Shown: positions 33,545-45,175, counted from the stretch's first letter. The stretch is 64,000 nucleotides of DNA from Durusdinium trenchii (GCA_963970005.1 CAXAMN010023673.1:165787-229786), one strand, 5' to 3'. The notes: generated by a model from the sequence alone, not told the origin. Numbers and translations are program-made.

Positions 33545-36190
33545 GATATCAAGTTCATGGACAACATACATGGGAATTACTACCTACATTTACCTACGTA
33601 TACACACTGCAACAGCATTTGTCAATAAGAACAAGACGATACAAGACGATCAACACCAAACCGATCAACTTCAACAGACTATGAATACATGAAACAAATC
33701 TCTCAACTCGAGCCACGGAAACTGAATGATTCATGTGCGATGAAAGCTCATGGTGCTAGGCAAGTCAAACTGCGAGGGATCTTTGGACCAAAACGAATTT
33801 GTTTAGAATCACAGAAGCCACTCGAAACCAAGCATTGGTTCTCTCACAGAAACAGGATGTTCCGGAAGTCCATGAAAGCTTGACATGCCTTGCTTTGCAG
33901 ATCTTTGGAATGCATTCAACGACATCCCCGAGTCCAATCTTCGAATTTCAGCCGAGCCTAGGCACTGAAGGCTAAGACAGGCCCGGGTCATGTACAGCCG
34001 TAGCTGCTTTTTTAAAAAGCCTGCAGCTCAAAATATCGGCTTGACCGTGAAACAGTTGCCCGCCTAGCGCGGCATCGCACGCCAAAGAGACCAAAGATGC
34101 CATTCTCGACTCGTTTGTACACCAAACCTACTTTGCTGGCTACTGACTTGATTGCTGCGAGCATCTGTGTGAAACGTGAAACTCTCAAACATTTTGCCAC
34201 AATTCTGTACACGCAAGCCTTGTGCTTGTGCTTTTCCTGCTTTGAGCTGTGCAACCTATGACAATGCCAGCACAAAACCTATCAACATCACATTCGCTGA
34301 GTCACCAAGGTCATCCTCAGCCTAGAGTCCAGAGAGGGAAGCGAGTTTGCTCTGGGTGATACGGTGGGCTGAGAGAACATTCGACCAGTTACAGTACAAG
34401 CAAAATCCAGCTGGGCCAAAAGACGTGGCCAAAACCTTGTTATGCGACAACTGTATTGGTTGGTGTACGGTGTATTGTATGCAAATCCATGGCATTCCGA
34501 ATGATGGGGGGCTAGAGGGCGACAATTGTGGGGGCTAGGGAGCGACCACCCGGCGAGCGCTCGTTCACGAGTCCCAGGACAGCTCGGAGTTTGTGACCAC
34601 AAACGACGCACTATGTATCAGATGTCGATGAAATGAAGGTGGACGCAAGCAATGAATCATAAGGAATCAATCAACATCTGTTTTGTTTGGCTTTTGAAGC
34701 TTCACAATAGCAAAGCAATGCAAAGCAGCGTGCATATGTTGGAGGCAGCGGCAGGATGTAAATTCCATGAAATTCCTACTGAAACACAGTCTCCCGGAAG
34801 ACATCTATTGTGAGGCATCATCAACTTCTTGGGATGATCATTCATGGTGTAGTTCATCCTTCACTGCATCAATCAAAAGAGAACCCACATGTAGAACAAT
34901 TCCGGAGAACTTCCAACTGCCAGGTTTCATATACAATAGCAACTTCCACACTCCCTTCATTCATCACATCACCAAGACCCCTGGTCATATGAACTACAAG
35001 TACAGTGCGCAAACATCAGGCCTGGAAATGGGCAGCCTCCCTTGTAAGCTCCCAACCAAGGGTCAGGAGATTAATCAGCACTGTGATCAGCACTGTACTG
35101 ACTGCACCTACAGAAGAAATAGTAGCAAACACTCGCAAAACCAAATCGAGTTTGCACTCCTCTCACTCAGATGTCCATCTCACACTGTCTGGTGCCCTTT
35201 TTTTTCAAACCCTGTACATCCCTGTACACTGTACACCGCTACAGTTCTACAATCTGCATCCTTCTTGCGCCAATGCTTGCGCGCAAAGTGATTGAGAAGC
35301 AAGAAATGGGCGGCATTGCATGCCCACGTTCACACATCTTTCAGTTTTCGAGACTTATCTGGTCTTGCATCCTCCTGGTCGAACAGTCACACTGATGCAG
35401 CTCAAATTGTTGTTGAACCAAAAGCGCTCAGAAAAATCCACTTCATATCAACCACATCTTGCAGCACTAACCTTCTGCCTGTTCGTACTCTTTTGCAGTG
35501 GCCGCCAGAGTGTACTCTTCTGGCCTCTCCTGGCAGTCCGGCTTCAAGCAGGCAAATTCGGAAAAGGCAAACATGTCAACAATCTTCACTCAGAGACTCA
35601 GAGCACACTCCTCTTCAGAGCTATGGCCAAACTCTGGGCAGCGCTGGCTAAGTTCCTCTCCTTCGCAGAAACCTCGTGAACAATCGTGCATTGGAGGTGC
35701 TGAACTGCTTCTACATCATGCCTATATGAATGGGATGTGACCTGAGCACCGAGCAGCAAGGGCAACAACAATAGAATAATTTTTTAGCGGGCCAAATGCA
35801 GAATACTTATATTTTAGCTGAGAGCTTCTGGTGCTAAAGGCTCTGAGTCACACTCGTCTGTGCACTCTGAGTAGGTTGAGAGGTGGCCAAAGCATCTGAG
35901 TGCAACTCTCACCAAGCCTTTAACATCCAGAGCTTGTTTAGGAGGCCTGAGGATTCCAGGGCTCATATGATCCGACCGGGGTCTCCAGCCAAACGAACAC
36001 TTACCTGCTGTTCTACAATGACTCCATAATGATCCATCATATATAATCTCTCAAGCATTGCTTTTCACGCCAAGAAGGCTGTCTCTCTGTCTAGCCAAGC
36101 TGGATTCTTTCAACAGCCAGGCTTCTCACACCAACTTTCCCAACCTCCCTGCTTCACCACACTCTCGGCCTGACTTTCTCCGGTAGGAAG
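33545..36190. other. No gene recognised
   Basis: Open frames of up to 174 codons exist on the plus strand (for example 34767-35291), but their translations show no domain, no repeats and no compositional sign of coding. The region separates the pseudouridine-synthase copy from the DIRS-like element. Exons of an unknown gene cannot be excluded. Confidence 0.45.
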
Positions 36191-36199
36191 GTGGCTCGG

Positions 36200-36634
36200 T
36201 CATGACTGTATGTATATCTCCAGGCCAATGGAACTGAGCTGTCTCCACCTCCTCTTCACTAGTTGACCATTCTCCATATATTGATGGAGGAGTGTTGCTC
36301 CATCCGATCGCAGCGGGGCCAGGTCGTAAGGTGAACTGTTGGGCAAACTTCTGACTTCCAGACCAACACGTCTTTGAAGCGTGACGAACCGCCTCCTCAA
36401 AGTAGCTGGCGCCCCTGGCAAAAGGAAGGCAGGTCCGTCAAGCTTCCTGAAGACTGGTGTGACCGGTTGGACGATGTTTTCATGGTCAACACGTGCGGAT
36501 TGGTGCCATACTGATTGGGCTCCTGATTTTTTCTCAAGCCAGAAAACTTCTTTCCTGTAGGCGGTCAGGTCCTCGCAAACCACTTCTGCATCAAGCTGAG
36601 AGCGGTCTACCAGCTTGGTCAGGGTGGCTCTCAA
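36200..36634 (-). pseudogene. Tyrosine recombinase, C-terminal catalytic part (element B)
   Basis: The last half of this 144-codon frame matches the catalytic end of phage-integrase-type recombinases. It has a basic/His segment VWHQSARVD, then LRSDGATLLHQYMENGQLVK with an Arg (R109) at the second conserved Arg position, RRWRQLSS in place of the usual RRGRW, and EIYIQS with the nucleophile Tyr (Y141). The core-binding domain and the first catalytic Arg are absent because the sequence between 36634 and 36672 jumps from the upstream linker straight into this part. Such enzymes insert circular DNA copies of DIRS-type elements. This copy cannot be active. Confidence 0.75.
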
Positions 36635-36671
36635 GTTTTTCGCTAGCTGGGTGTCGAGCTCATGGAACTGC

Positions 36672-37193
36672 CTAACTCTGCACTCGGGTCACCTGCTTTT
36701 GTGGCTCCAGGGACATGGCTTCTACGAAAACACGCGGTCCCGCGCCCAAATGGCTGCATGCATAGGACAGCTGTGGTACCCTTACAAACCAACCTTTTGG
36801 GAGACCGGTTTCCGTTATGGTGCTAAGGAGGAGCAAGTAAGCAAAGAGCCAGGGACGTGGAAGCTTGCGACGAGAAGGAGCAATTCCAAGAAGTCTAATG
36901 AGGGCGAGGCCGGAGGGGATGAGCTGAGCAGCCCAAAACAGGGCTGTCCACCCGTCATGGGCGAAATTGGTAAGCTCACGTAGAAAGCCCTCTGATACTG
37001 AATGACCAGGCTGAGAGCCAGCCTCAACACCAGGACAAAGCACAGAGGAGGCAAGAATGAATAGCCGGATCCATCCTGCCTGAGGCTTTGAGAACTGATG
37101 AGAGTGCAGCTTGACAACCTGCTCGCTATCGAGGTAATCCAAAATGGAGTGTCTCGATGGTTTTGGTAGATCACGAAATCTTGTGGGGGGCAT
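36672..37193 (-). pseudogene. Linker after RNase H (element B)
   Basis: The frame begins PSRHSILDYLDSEQVVKLHS and HQFSKPQAGWIRLFI, which I recognise as following RNase H in dinoflagellate elements of this kind, and then becomes hydrophobic with two possible membrane-like stretches. No catalytic motif is seen. It overlaps the RNase H frame (37171-37488) by about 20 bases in another phase. Sequence expected to bridge to the recombinase core is missing at its end. Confidence 0.55.
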
Positions 37194-37488
37194 CAGCTGC
37201 GTTTAGCCTGGTGGGGGCAAAACCAAAGGAGGGATGCAGGTTTGCAGCAACTGTAATTGCACAGGCCTTCCTCAGTGACTGCTGTAAAGTCCTCGCTGAA
37301 GATCTCCCTTTCGCACGTGCCCCCTTTGCTACTCTGCTATCCAGCAGGGCAACAAATCTCTTTCGTCCTCCTCTCTGGGCGAGTCTGTGAAGGAGGCCGA
37401 GGTAGGAATGGCTCTCCAGGACATTCATGATGTGAGCAGGGGTTTTCCAATCGCAAGAGAACATAGGGCGCCATTTGTGAGAAATCAA
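37171..37488 (-). pseudogene. RNase H, C-terminal part (element B)
   Basis: This 105-codon frame holds three RNase H acidic positions: E25 in IMNVLESHSYLGLL, D50 in FVALLDSRVAKGA followed by KGRSSARTL, and D99 in PTRLNAADAPHK. The last phrase is the common end of RNase H in DIRS- and LINE-like elements. The first catalytic Asp lies about 850 bases earlier (YATDAS, end of the RT frame), on the far side of the methyltransferase-like domain. It would digest RNA from RNA-DNA hybrids. Confidence 0.8.
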
Positions 37489-37561
37489 GAGATCGTTGAG
37501 GATGACAGACTCGAGCCCTCTGGAAGTCTCGCGCGGCTCCTCTGCAGCCGTCAGGGCCTGC

Positions 37562-38356
37562 TTAACCTGTAGGGCAAGGTGCTTTGCGACCCCCTCGACA
37601 TAGATGGCGCTCTTCTTGGTGTAGGCCCCCTACATGTTGGTGCCCACCTAAGCACTTTACCTGGAAAGCTTGTACGTCAAAACCAGACAAGAGGAAGCGG
37701 AACTCCTTTCGGTGGATGCTCCCAAACATGCAGCTAGCGACAACTGCTTCCTCTAGGCCCAACAAAATCAGCCACCTCCAAGCCGCTAGCCATGCCATCT
37801 TGCTCAGGCGTGGCTGTTCGAGTAGCGCTGGTGCGGCGCATTGGTAAGCGACATACATGATGGTCAAACATCTCAAGGCCAATGTGGTGCCCTCCAAGGT
37901 CTTTGGATCAGTACGGTTAAAACCAAGTGGCTGCTGGTATGACCTTGAAGCTGGATGTTGTGCCGGGGAGAACGCAGTGCAAGGAGGCTCACAGGCCAAG
38001 GATCTGAATCTCTTCTCTCTGATCATCTGAATGATCCAGTCGAGCAGCTTAACCTCCTTGAGATCAAAGTCTGGGCTGGCGCTGAGATCGAGTGGGGCGC
38101 AAACACTCAAACCTAAAGCAGCCACTGCCTTGGATAGGGCCCCAGAATCTCCACATATCTCGACGAAGTCAAAATGGAAGTCCAGGAACCTTGGTGGCCT
38201 GAAGAGGTCACCAAAGACTTGAGCATCTCCCCTCTCGTCCTCAGAAGACTGTCCAACTTCTCGAAGGAGTGCAGCGGCCCCCTTGTCTAGAACCGAGTAT
38301 GCCCCCTTCCTGTCACCTCCGAGCCAAAGGGTTTTGCAAAGGGACTCACTTGTCAA
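37562..38356 (-). pseudogene. C5-cytosine-methyltransferase-like domain (element B)
   Basis: In this 264-codon frame residues 63-78 (DFVEICGDSGALSKAV) form a Rossmann SAM-binding motif I. D90 after a strand (VCAPLDLS) fits motif II. ACEPPCTAFS (residues 121-130) is motif IV with the Pro-Cys pair P125-C126, Cys being the nucleophile in C5-cytosine methyltransferases. ALLEQPRLSKM (177-187) stands where motif VI (E-N-V) is expected, as E-Q-P. SCMFGSIHRKEFRFLL follows (208-223). The ten-motif C-terminal half with a target-recognition domain is not evident, so the substrate is uncertain. Dinoflagellate retrotransposons carrying cytosine methyltransferases are known (published work on Symbiodinium). 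The frame is intact within the domain; only its junctions are frameshifted. Confidence 0.75.
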
Positions 38357-39125
38357 GGCATGAAGTTACCGCTCCCCGGGCAAGGGATGCATCGGTGGCA
38401 TATATACGCTTGTCATACTCAGCAGAGACATCTGTCACAGCCAGCAATCCTCCAACGCTGGCCAACACCAGCTCCTCCGCCGTTGCCCTCGAAAGATTAA
38501 TGACATCATTTGCCTGAGCTTTCGAAGGGGTCCCCAAAGCAAATAGGCCGTCAAGGGTGGATGTAAGGCATCGTCTAAACATCAAGATGGAGATCCATTG
38601 GCCAGCAAGACGAGATGCTAATCCCCGAGTGATCACTGGCATGGCCGCGAGCTTCAGGGAGAGGAAGGCTGTAGAAACTCTTTTTGCTGTATGACCACTG
38701 ACCCCGATGATGCCTGCGCCTCGTGCATGGGTGCGTGAGGATATCTCAGCACCAACGGCTTTGAAAGTAGACTCTCCTCTGATGGTCTTGTCATCGGATC
38801 CCAACACCCCTGCTGACTTGTAGAGGTCCTCGGCAATGAGTAGCTTCGCTTCAGCTCGCAAGGCCCCAGCAGGACATATTGCCTTCTCCGTAGATATGAT
38901 GACAAAATCATCAATGACCAGAATCTCCCAAGTAGGGCCCTGAAGAAAAGGGTTGTGATTTAGGATATGATTGTTGACCGACAAGAGACCACCATCTTTC
39001 AAGAGTCCAGCGTGGCTGATCAAAGCATACTCGACACCCAAATGGTCTCCTTGAAAAAGGCTCTTGAAACCAGCATATATCTTCTGAGGTTGCTCACCCA
39101 CAAGTAGTGACCTTCTACGTGGCAT
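38346..39125 (-). pseudogene. Reverse transcriptase palm/thumb and start of RNase H (element B)
   Basis: This 259-codon frame contains YAGFKSLFQGDHLGVEYALI, the RT motif B region, and WEILVIDDFVIIS, where D72-D73 are the paired active-site Asp (motif C, with VIDD for YxDD). The end, RIYATDASLARGAVTS, carries the first RNase H Asp (D245). It overlaps the upstream RT frame (39020-39799) and the methyltransferase frame (from 38356), each in a different phase, so two frameshifts flank it. Confidence 0.85.
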
Positions 39126-39799
39126 CTGTAGGCGGTCACCATGAACGCTTCTATCATACTTTGACTTCTGATACTTTCCAGCTCCTCAAGCTCCCGGCTG
39201 CCAAAGAACGAGCTCCTCTGAGAGCCAAACGGAAGTTGGTTGGACCAAGCTCTGCTTCTTGACACCTGGGCTTGATGATAGAAATCCCGTCGATCTGTAA
39301 CGCACCCAACTAACTTTTGCCCTCTTGGGCAGTGTAGAGATGTCAAAGTCACCCCCAAAGGGAGAAAAGCCGAGGGGCCTCTTCGATAAAGTTCAGCCCC
39401 GTTGCACCACCTCTTGTCTCCTATTTGTCTGTCGACGTCACTGTTCTTGAAAGCATTGAAGACCCCAGAGGGGAAATCGCAGGGCTCGTCAAACAAGGCC
39501 AAAAGGCCCTTGGTGCTCCAAAGTTTGGCCAGCTTCAAATTTTCCTCCTTCGACTCTCGGGAGAAGTCTGGGCCCACCCAGTCCACATCTGAGCCATGCC
39601 TGAGAATCTGCAGTTCAAGAAAAGGCAGCCAGAGAATGTGGTCCATGTAGTCGTGCGTAGGCCAACTGCCATCTCGTGTCAATTTCAGCCGAGATGCATC
39701 CAAAGCACGGTAGGGGTTGACGGCAGAAAACTCAGACTTGGGGGTGTAGAGGTGCTTCTTGTGGATGGTGCCCTGTTTTCGGATGGAACTCTCCACCAT
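39020..39799 (-). pseudogene. Reverse transcriptase fingers and motif A (element B)
   Basis: The frame has VFNAFKNSDVDRQIGDKRW, GPSAFLPLGVTLTSLHCPRG and KLVGCVTDRRDFYHQAQVSR, where the Asp of TDRRDFYHQ is RT motif A. The last ~80 codons are out-of-phase sequence after the frameshift near 39110. Confidence 0.85.
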
Positions 39800-40412
39800 A
39801 GCCAGTCAAGTCGAAGACAGGGTGGGAGTTGACAAAATTGGAAAGCTCAATCAGCCGAGCTATGAATTCAGGTCCTGACCATCCCGGAGGCAGTGGGCAG
39901 TCTCCAGGTAGATCACTCACTGTGATCAGCGCGCCAAGGTGTTGATGTATTTGCATCTGCGCTGGACTTGGCTGCCTCAAGACCAAAAGCTGCTCCCCCT
40001 CTATACATATAGTTGAGGAAAATAATGAAGACATGTACTAGCCTCTTGCGGCAAGTAGTCCACCATTGAGCAGCATTGAGCCTCGGGATATCTGCTTGTC
40101 AAAGAGCCCAAAGTCTTTGAGCGGCAGAGGAAACACAGTGGAGCAAGGTGATTCACCATTGAAAGTGACGTGAAAAGATCTTGCCAAGAGTGCAGAGAAC
40201 CTTGTACGGCTCTTCAAAACCATCCTCGGCAAAGCAGCGACAAGCTGCCGGAACGTGAGTGAAGCCTCAAGGGAGTCCTCACAAAATTGCATGCCCTCCA
40301 GATCTTTATCCAGCTTTTGTCCATGCTCCGCTCTGGTCATAGTCTCCAACTGTAGGAGAGTCGCAGGAAGAGGCTCCCCCCGATCCACCGGTCCCGCAAA
40401 AAGCAGCCCCAC
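39732..40412 (-). pseudogene. Pol N-terminal region (element B)
   Basis: Two frames in the same phase (40412-40038 and 40034-39732) are separated by a single TAG near 40038. They hold FPLPLKDFGLFDKQ and later LIELSNFVNSHPVFDLTG, which precede the RT in this element type. No enzyme motif is recognised. The upstream end overlaps the gag-like frame that ends at 40467. Confidence 0.6.
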
Positions 40413-40466
40413 GGATGGGACGCTCTGGCATAGAAGAGCACAGCGCCGGCGGATTTGGAGGCTCCT

Positions 40467-42530
40467 CTATTCCTGCTCCTCTTCTGGGCTTCTTTTGCCC
40501 TTCCCCTTTCTCTTGGCCTTCTTCTTGGGATTTGGGCCTGATGTCACTAAAGTAGTTGGCTTCTCCTTTGTGGCTTCTCCTCTGCGCGTCTGGATGGTAT
40601 CGAGCTGTTTGAGATATTGAAGAGCCACAGTTACCCACTTTTGATCCGCCGTGGCAGCGAAAGCTCGCTGCCTGGCGATCGCAGAGAAGGCCCGATTGCT
40701 GAAGAGGCCTTGAGGAGGATCCTCCATGAGCGCCAGATTTACTGCCACATCTATTTTCCCATTGTCCATCACCATTTGCTCCAGGAAAACAAAAAGGAGG
40801 GCAAGAACGTCCCTGGCGGCTAAAGCATTGTCTTGCTGCGTGAAGTCCATTGTCATTGCGACTTGCCAGATCACAAAACCCAACTCTCGGTGTCTGCCAA
40901 AACCCCCGAATCTCTCCAGGTAGCGAGTGGCGTATACCTCCCTGGCATGCAGCTCTCCCACTGAAAGTTCTGCTGAGGAGGTCGGGCTCATACGTCTTGC
41001 CATCTGCTGCACCACTGTCGTGAAGAAGGCCCCCCTTTTGGCTTGCCAGCTCTTGTTGGAGCTTGGCCCTCCCCATGAGAGCCCCCTTGCTCGAGATGCC
41101 CCCCCGTAGTTGAAGCCAATTCTCCCATGGGATCCGAGGAGGAGGAAGCAATCTGACCCACCAAGGTAGTGAGGGCTTTGCTTTGCTCCAGAACTGCACG
41201 CGCCAGACGGGAGGCATATCCGACACCAAAGAGCTCAGGGGCCGTGTGCCAGGCAATCCACTCGAAGCTAATTGAGCTAAGGGCTTCCTCAAGGCTGATG
41301 GTCTGCCTGGAGTGGCCTGAGCTGCTTCGATGTGACTTGTTCTTGTTGAGAGATCTTGTATTTGAGCTGCCAGCTGAGGGAGTGTGAGAGAGATCTGCTC
41401 CAGCGACTCTGCGAGCATCGCCACAGTGGGGCGATGGTCTCCGCCTCTGGGCGTAGTAGAAGACTTTCCTGGGCAGCGGAGTTCCTGGGACCATCTCCTC
41501 CTCTTCGGCGGCGGAGTAGAACTGAACTCTCTCTCCCAGATCCTTTCCCATCGTCCATCCCAGAGCTGCTGCTATCACGTCGTCTGGCAAGACATGCGAG
41601 AAAGTGACCACATCTTGTAGGTCCTCGATGGAAGGAAGAGTCCATGCATACTCTGCCAGCTCGCTGGAAAAATCTATCAGCCACACCGAAACTTTTTGGT
41701 CCTGAATCTCCAAAGGGGAGGTGGCGATGTCGTCGGGATTCACAGTAATGGAAGGACCCAGCATTTCGTCCAACCCACTTGTCTGGCCACCTGCCAGCAC
41801 TTGCACAGGCACTGAATTCGTAGGGATGGCAAACAAAAGGCCCGGCAGGGGATGAAATCTCTTCGTCACCAGCAGCCCAAAACGATAGGCTCCCCACCAA
41901 GATCCGCTCCAGAGTTCGAGAGATCCAGCACATAGGGCTGGAACCCTGATGCCTCTGTCTCCGAAGTCAGTGGAAGGAGGGCGTCCATCGTCTCAGTTCC
42001 TTCCAAGTTGCTCACTGCCGCAAAGAACTCCTTTGAGGTAGAGAAAACTCTTGGGGAGCTGCTGAACGGGGACCGAATGACAGCGTAGATCCTGTTGGGC
42101 AAATCGATGGTAGGTGTACGATTGGGTGAAGACACCCGTCCTGCTTCGGTAGCAGCTGCCCACTTTCCAGCAATCCAGGCCCTCTTGATCCTCTCCACAG
42201 GTGTGGCCCGTCCAGATTGAGTGGACAGCCTGGAAGTGAGAGCCAGCACAGCAGGAGGACACTCCCCAAAGCCTTCCAACAGGGAAGCCCTGCTCATGTG
42301 GACACCCTTGAAGGACCCGATGACGGCCTCGGAGGAGAGCAAGTAGTATATCCTTGTGATGTTGTGGAAGGTCGAGGTGGCGTAGGTGGCTGAGAATCAC
42401 CCGCAGTAAGGTCCCGAACAAAATCAGCGGCCTCAGTAGCAGGACCACGAACTGTGATCTGAAGGCCTCGAAAGGCAATGGCCAGGTCAATCGTCTTGTT
42501 TCCTGACCCGGTTGAGGACTGCCCGTCCAT
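40467..42530 (-). pseudogene. Gag-like region (element B)
   Basis: Minus frames 42530-42294, 42342-41866, 41869-40988 and 41015-40467 form a series with phase changes. Phrases I recognise from dinoflagellate elements are LQITVRGPATEAADFVRDL, SPNRTPTIDLPNRIYAVIRS, LHAREVYATRYLERFGGFG, VVQQMARRM and MEDPPQGLFSNRAFS. The end is a Lys-rich tail (PNPKKKAKRKGKGK), suited to nucleic-acid binding. A zinc knuckle is not seen. Calling it gag rests on position before the RT and on the basic tail. Confidence 0.6.
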
Positions 42531-42769
42531 GCACGTAGGCCCTCAGCCGAGCCACAGGGGGATCCGAAGGAGTCACCTGCCAGAAAGCTGGTGCTATGAA
42601 CCAGGCCAGGAGAAGGCTCGAGAGAAGGCAGCCAGAGACAAGGCCGAGGAGGAAGGTACAGGCCAGCAAAGGGGCAGGGGTGCCCCACAGTGAGCGCCGG
42701 AAACCACCAGCTGGAGGCCTTTTACCACAGCTTCCATGCGCTTGAGGGTGAGCATGTACAGTCAAGATT

Positions 42770-45050
42770 ACAAAGCAATTCGGTGTGGCTTGGTTTCATG
42801 ACGGTTCATATATCCATGGTTTTCGGCAAACATGCATTGAAATTTTGTCGATTGAACTGTCTTGGGGCTAGAGGTCTTTCTTGGCCTTCCATTTTGCTTG
42901 TGCATCTCGTGTTTCATGGCCTTTCCCTCCTAACTTAATTTCTTTGTGCGTGTGTTTGTCAAAAGTATACGGTTTCTATTTCTATCGCCTGTGTTTGGCC
43001 TTCTGGACAGGAACTCGTGAAGGATGCATCTGTTACAGATCTGCAATTATCTCAACTAGTGTTGCTCATTGTCTCCCTTGATGATTCGGATCATCTTATC
43101 CTCACCCCCATCCTGGCCTTAGCCTGTAGAGCTATTTTGTCCCCCCCAGATATATAACCTGCATTGTTTCATATGTTTCAAGAATCTCCAAGATGATTTT
43201 GACTTTTTCATATCGTGAGCATCACCGTTATGTACCACAAGTCAAGCAGCCAAAGGAAGGTGCCGCAAGCACTCTTGCCGCATGGTCGATCAGGCCATCC
43301 TCAGCAACGACTGAATGGCACGCATGCACAGCATTGCACAGCTCCTTCTCTGAAAGCCCCCCAGAGGCAAAAAGTCACAAGGTTGACTATTAAAAGTGCA
43401 AAAATCTGTCAACCTGTTCTCCTCAGTGTAAATCCCGTGACAGAGGTATCAATTACAAGCTTGTCGTCCTCAAAGTATATAATCATATTTCACATCTCCT
43501 TTTGGTAGTCGGGACAAGACACTGACATTGATGAACTTTTGCTTGCTGCTGCTTGTTCTACTGTTTGATAAAGCTGGTGCTGTCGGCTCTGGCTAGATGA
43601 ACTGGTTGATGAAAATTGGAATAAAATCAATACAGTTCATCAGGCATCAAATTCTTTGCTTTGCGCTGACCTTCTAGACCCGATTGACACGATGTAGTTA
43701 TATATTTATATATACGATAACTCATGCCTCACACGTCAGGACAGTTGGTGGCAACAAAGACCAGTGGATCCATCCCCAGTCTCTTCCAACTCTATTCTCG
43801 AAGCAGCAAAACCTACTCTAAAGACCTTGAGGAGAGTCATATGACCCTCCCAAGGATTTTGCTTTGCTCAACCACATATTATGATTGGAGAAGCGACAAC
43901 ACCAAAACAACAAAACTATCCATCACCCTGCCAACGTTCCATTTGCTAGAAATCTGAGAGCATGGCTATCCCATAGAATTCTGCTAGTCGCAGCAAGTCC
44001 AACGCCTTTTCCTCAACATCATCAGGTCACGGTCACAGACTCACAGAGCATAAAATGCCCTCATCACTTCTAATTTCTAACTCCTTGTCGTTAGTTGCAC
44101 TTCGGCAGTAGATCCAGCGGATCACTTCCAGAAATACCTCCAAGTCCTGGCTGGAAATGCTCATAAATGTGCAGCATTACATAACTTTTCCACCCAAATG
44201 CCTACAGCAAAGGGCGTCCTCCTCCACAGTCAATCGGTCAGTTCCGTGCTCTGCGAAGCTACCTTGAAAGAGAGATGCGAAGTAGTTGACCTGTAAGGGG
44301 CTGGGATCTAATTCGCAACGAGAATATCACTTCCAATGGCCTCTGCCAGAATCCTTCGATGAGCCAGAAGTGTGCCCCCCGTTGCAGAAGAGAGTCACAT
44401 CTGGTCGGGCCTCAGTAGAACGCATATATATATTATATATGTATAAGTTTCAACCTTACCGAGTTGAATCCAACAGTGAGGACCGATGATCTTTCTAGAC
44501 TCTAGTCTAGACTCTAGACTCTAGTCTAGACTCAGCGGTCGTGCACAGAATACATCATAATCCTACATGAGACATCAAGGCAACTTATATAATGTACATC
44601 AATTCTTAACAGCAGTTAACACACAAAATGAGAGCGCGCTTCTCGATGTCAAGATCACATCCGGGAGAGGATAAAGAAGATCACAGGGTACCAAAAGGTG
44701 GGTTAGATTGGCAGCGGCATAGGGTTGAGAGGGGGTCCAGTTTCTCAGGACACCGATTCGGTGACGGAACATTCAATGACGAAACGATCAAGATTCAAGC
44801 AGCTAGCATATACTATCGAGTTCCTAAAACCCAAGGCAGGGGTGTTGTACAGCAGCTGTTCCTGGCTCAAAGAATAACAGGCAACCCTTTGGATGAAGCC
44901 GGGCGGCTCAGGGTGTTCGAGGTGCGAAGTTTAAATTTTTACGTTCAAAAGGGGGGTTGTCGCCTTGGTCTCTGTATCAATTACTCAAAAACTTGCCTTG
45001 TACATGTCCGATCTGAAAAGGTCTGGCAAATATTGAGCATACGGCGGCCT
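42770..45050. other. No gene recognised; strand-switch region
   Basis: This stretch separates minus-strand coding remnants (23.9-42.6 kb) from plus-strand ones (45-58.5 kb). It holds TA tracts near 43700 and 44405 and an iterated TCTAGACTCTAG palindromic block at 44494-44532. A plus frame at 44628-45059 is unrecognised. Confidence 0.5.
44494..44532. repeat. TCTAGACTCTAG iterated palindrome
   Basis: About five overlapping units of TCTAGAC/CTCTAG form a short, self-complementary stretch. Similar words occur once near 1768-1780. Confidence 0.85.
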
Positions 45051-45175
45051 TTTGTGTGACCACAGGATTTGGACTCGACCTTTTTGGGTGGGAAGACCAC
45101 AACAGCTTAGACCACCTTCGCTTTGGCTCAAGAACGCTCGTCCAAGCGAGTTTCCTCTTGAACAACTCGTAAGTT

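Larger units (their letters stand above)
36200..42560 (-). mobile_element. DIRS-like tyrosine-recombinase retroelement with cytosine-methyltransferase domain (element B)
   Basis: Reading down the minus strand: gag-like proteins (42.5-40.5 kb), RT N-terminal region and RT (40.4-38.4 kb), methyltransferase-like domain (38.3-37.6 kb), RNase H remainder (37.5-37.2 kb), a hydrophobic linker (37.2-36.7 kb) and the C-terminal part of a tyrosine recombinase (36.6-36.2 kb). There is no integrase of the DDE type and no protease. RT + RNase H + tyrosine recombinase defines the DIRS order of retrotransposons. The coding sequence is split into at least eight phases by frameshifts, so this copy is dead. 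Terminal or internal complementary repeats were not identified. Confidence 0.8.

Noticed and set aside
34767-35740. Group of plus frames up to 174 codons as a possible host gene
   Set aside because: No domain, repeat or splice pattern could be supported; kept as unassigned sequence.
44100-44140. Possible snRNA or rRNA fragment near 'cttcggcagtagatccagcg'
   Set aside because: Only a short, common-looking phrase; no further match to U6, 5S or large rRNA features was seen.
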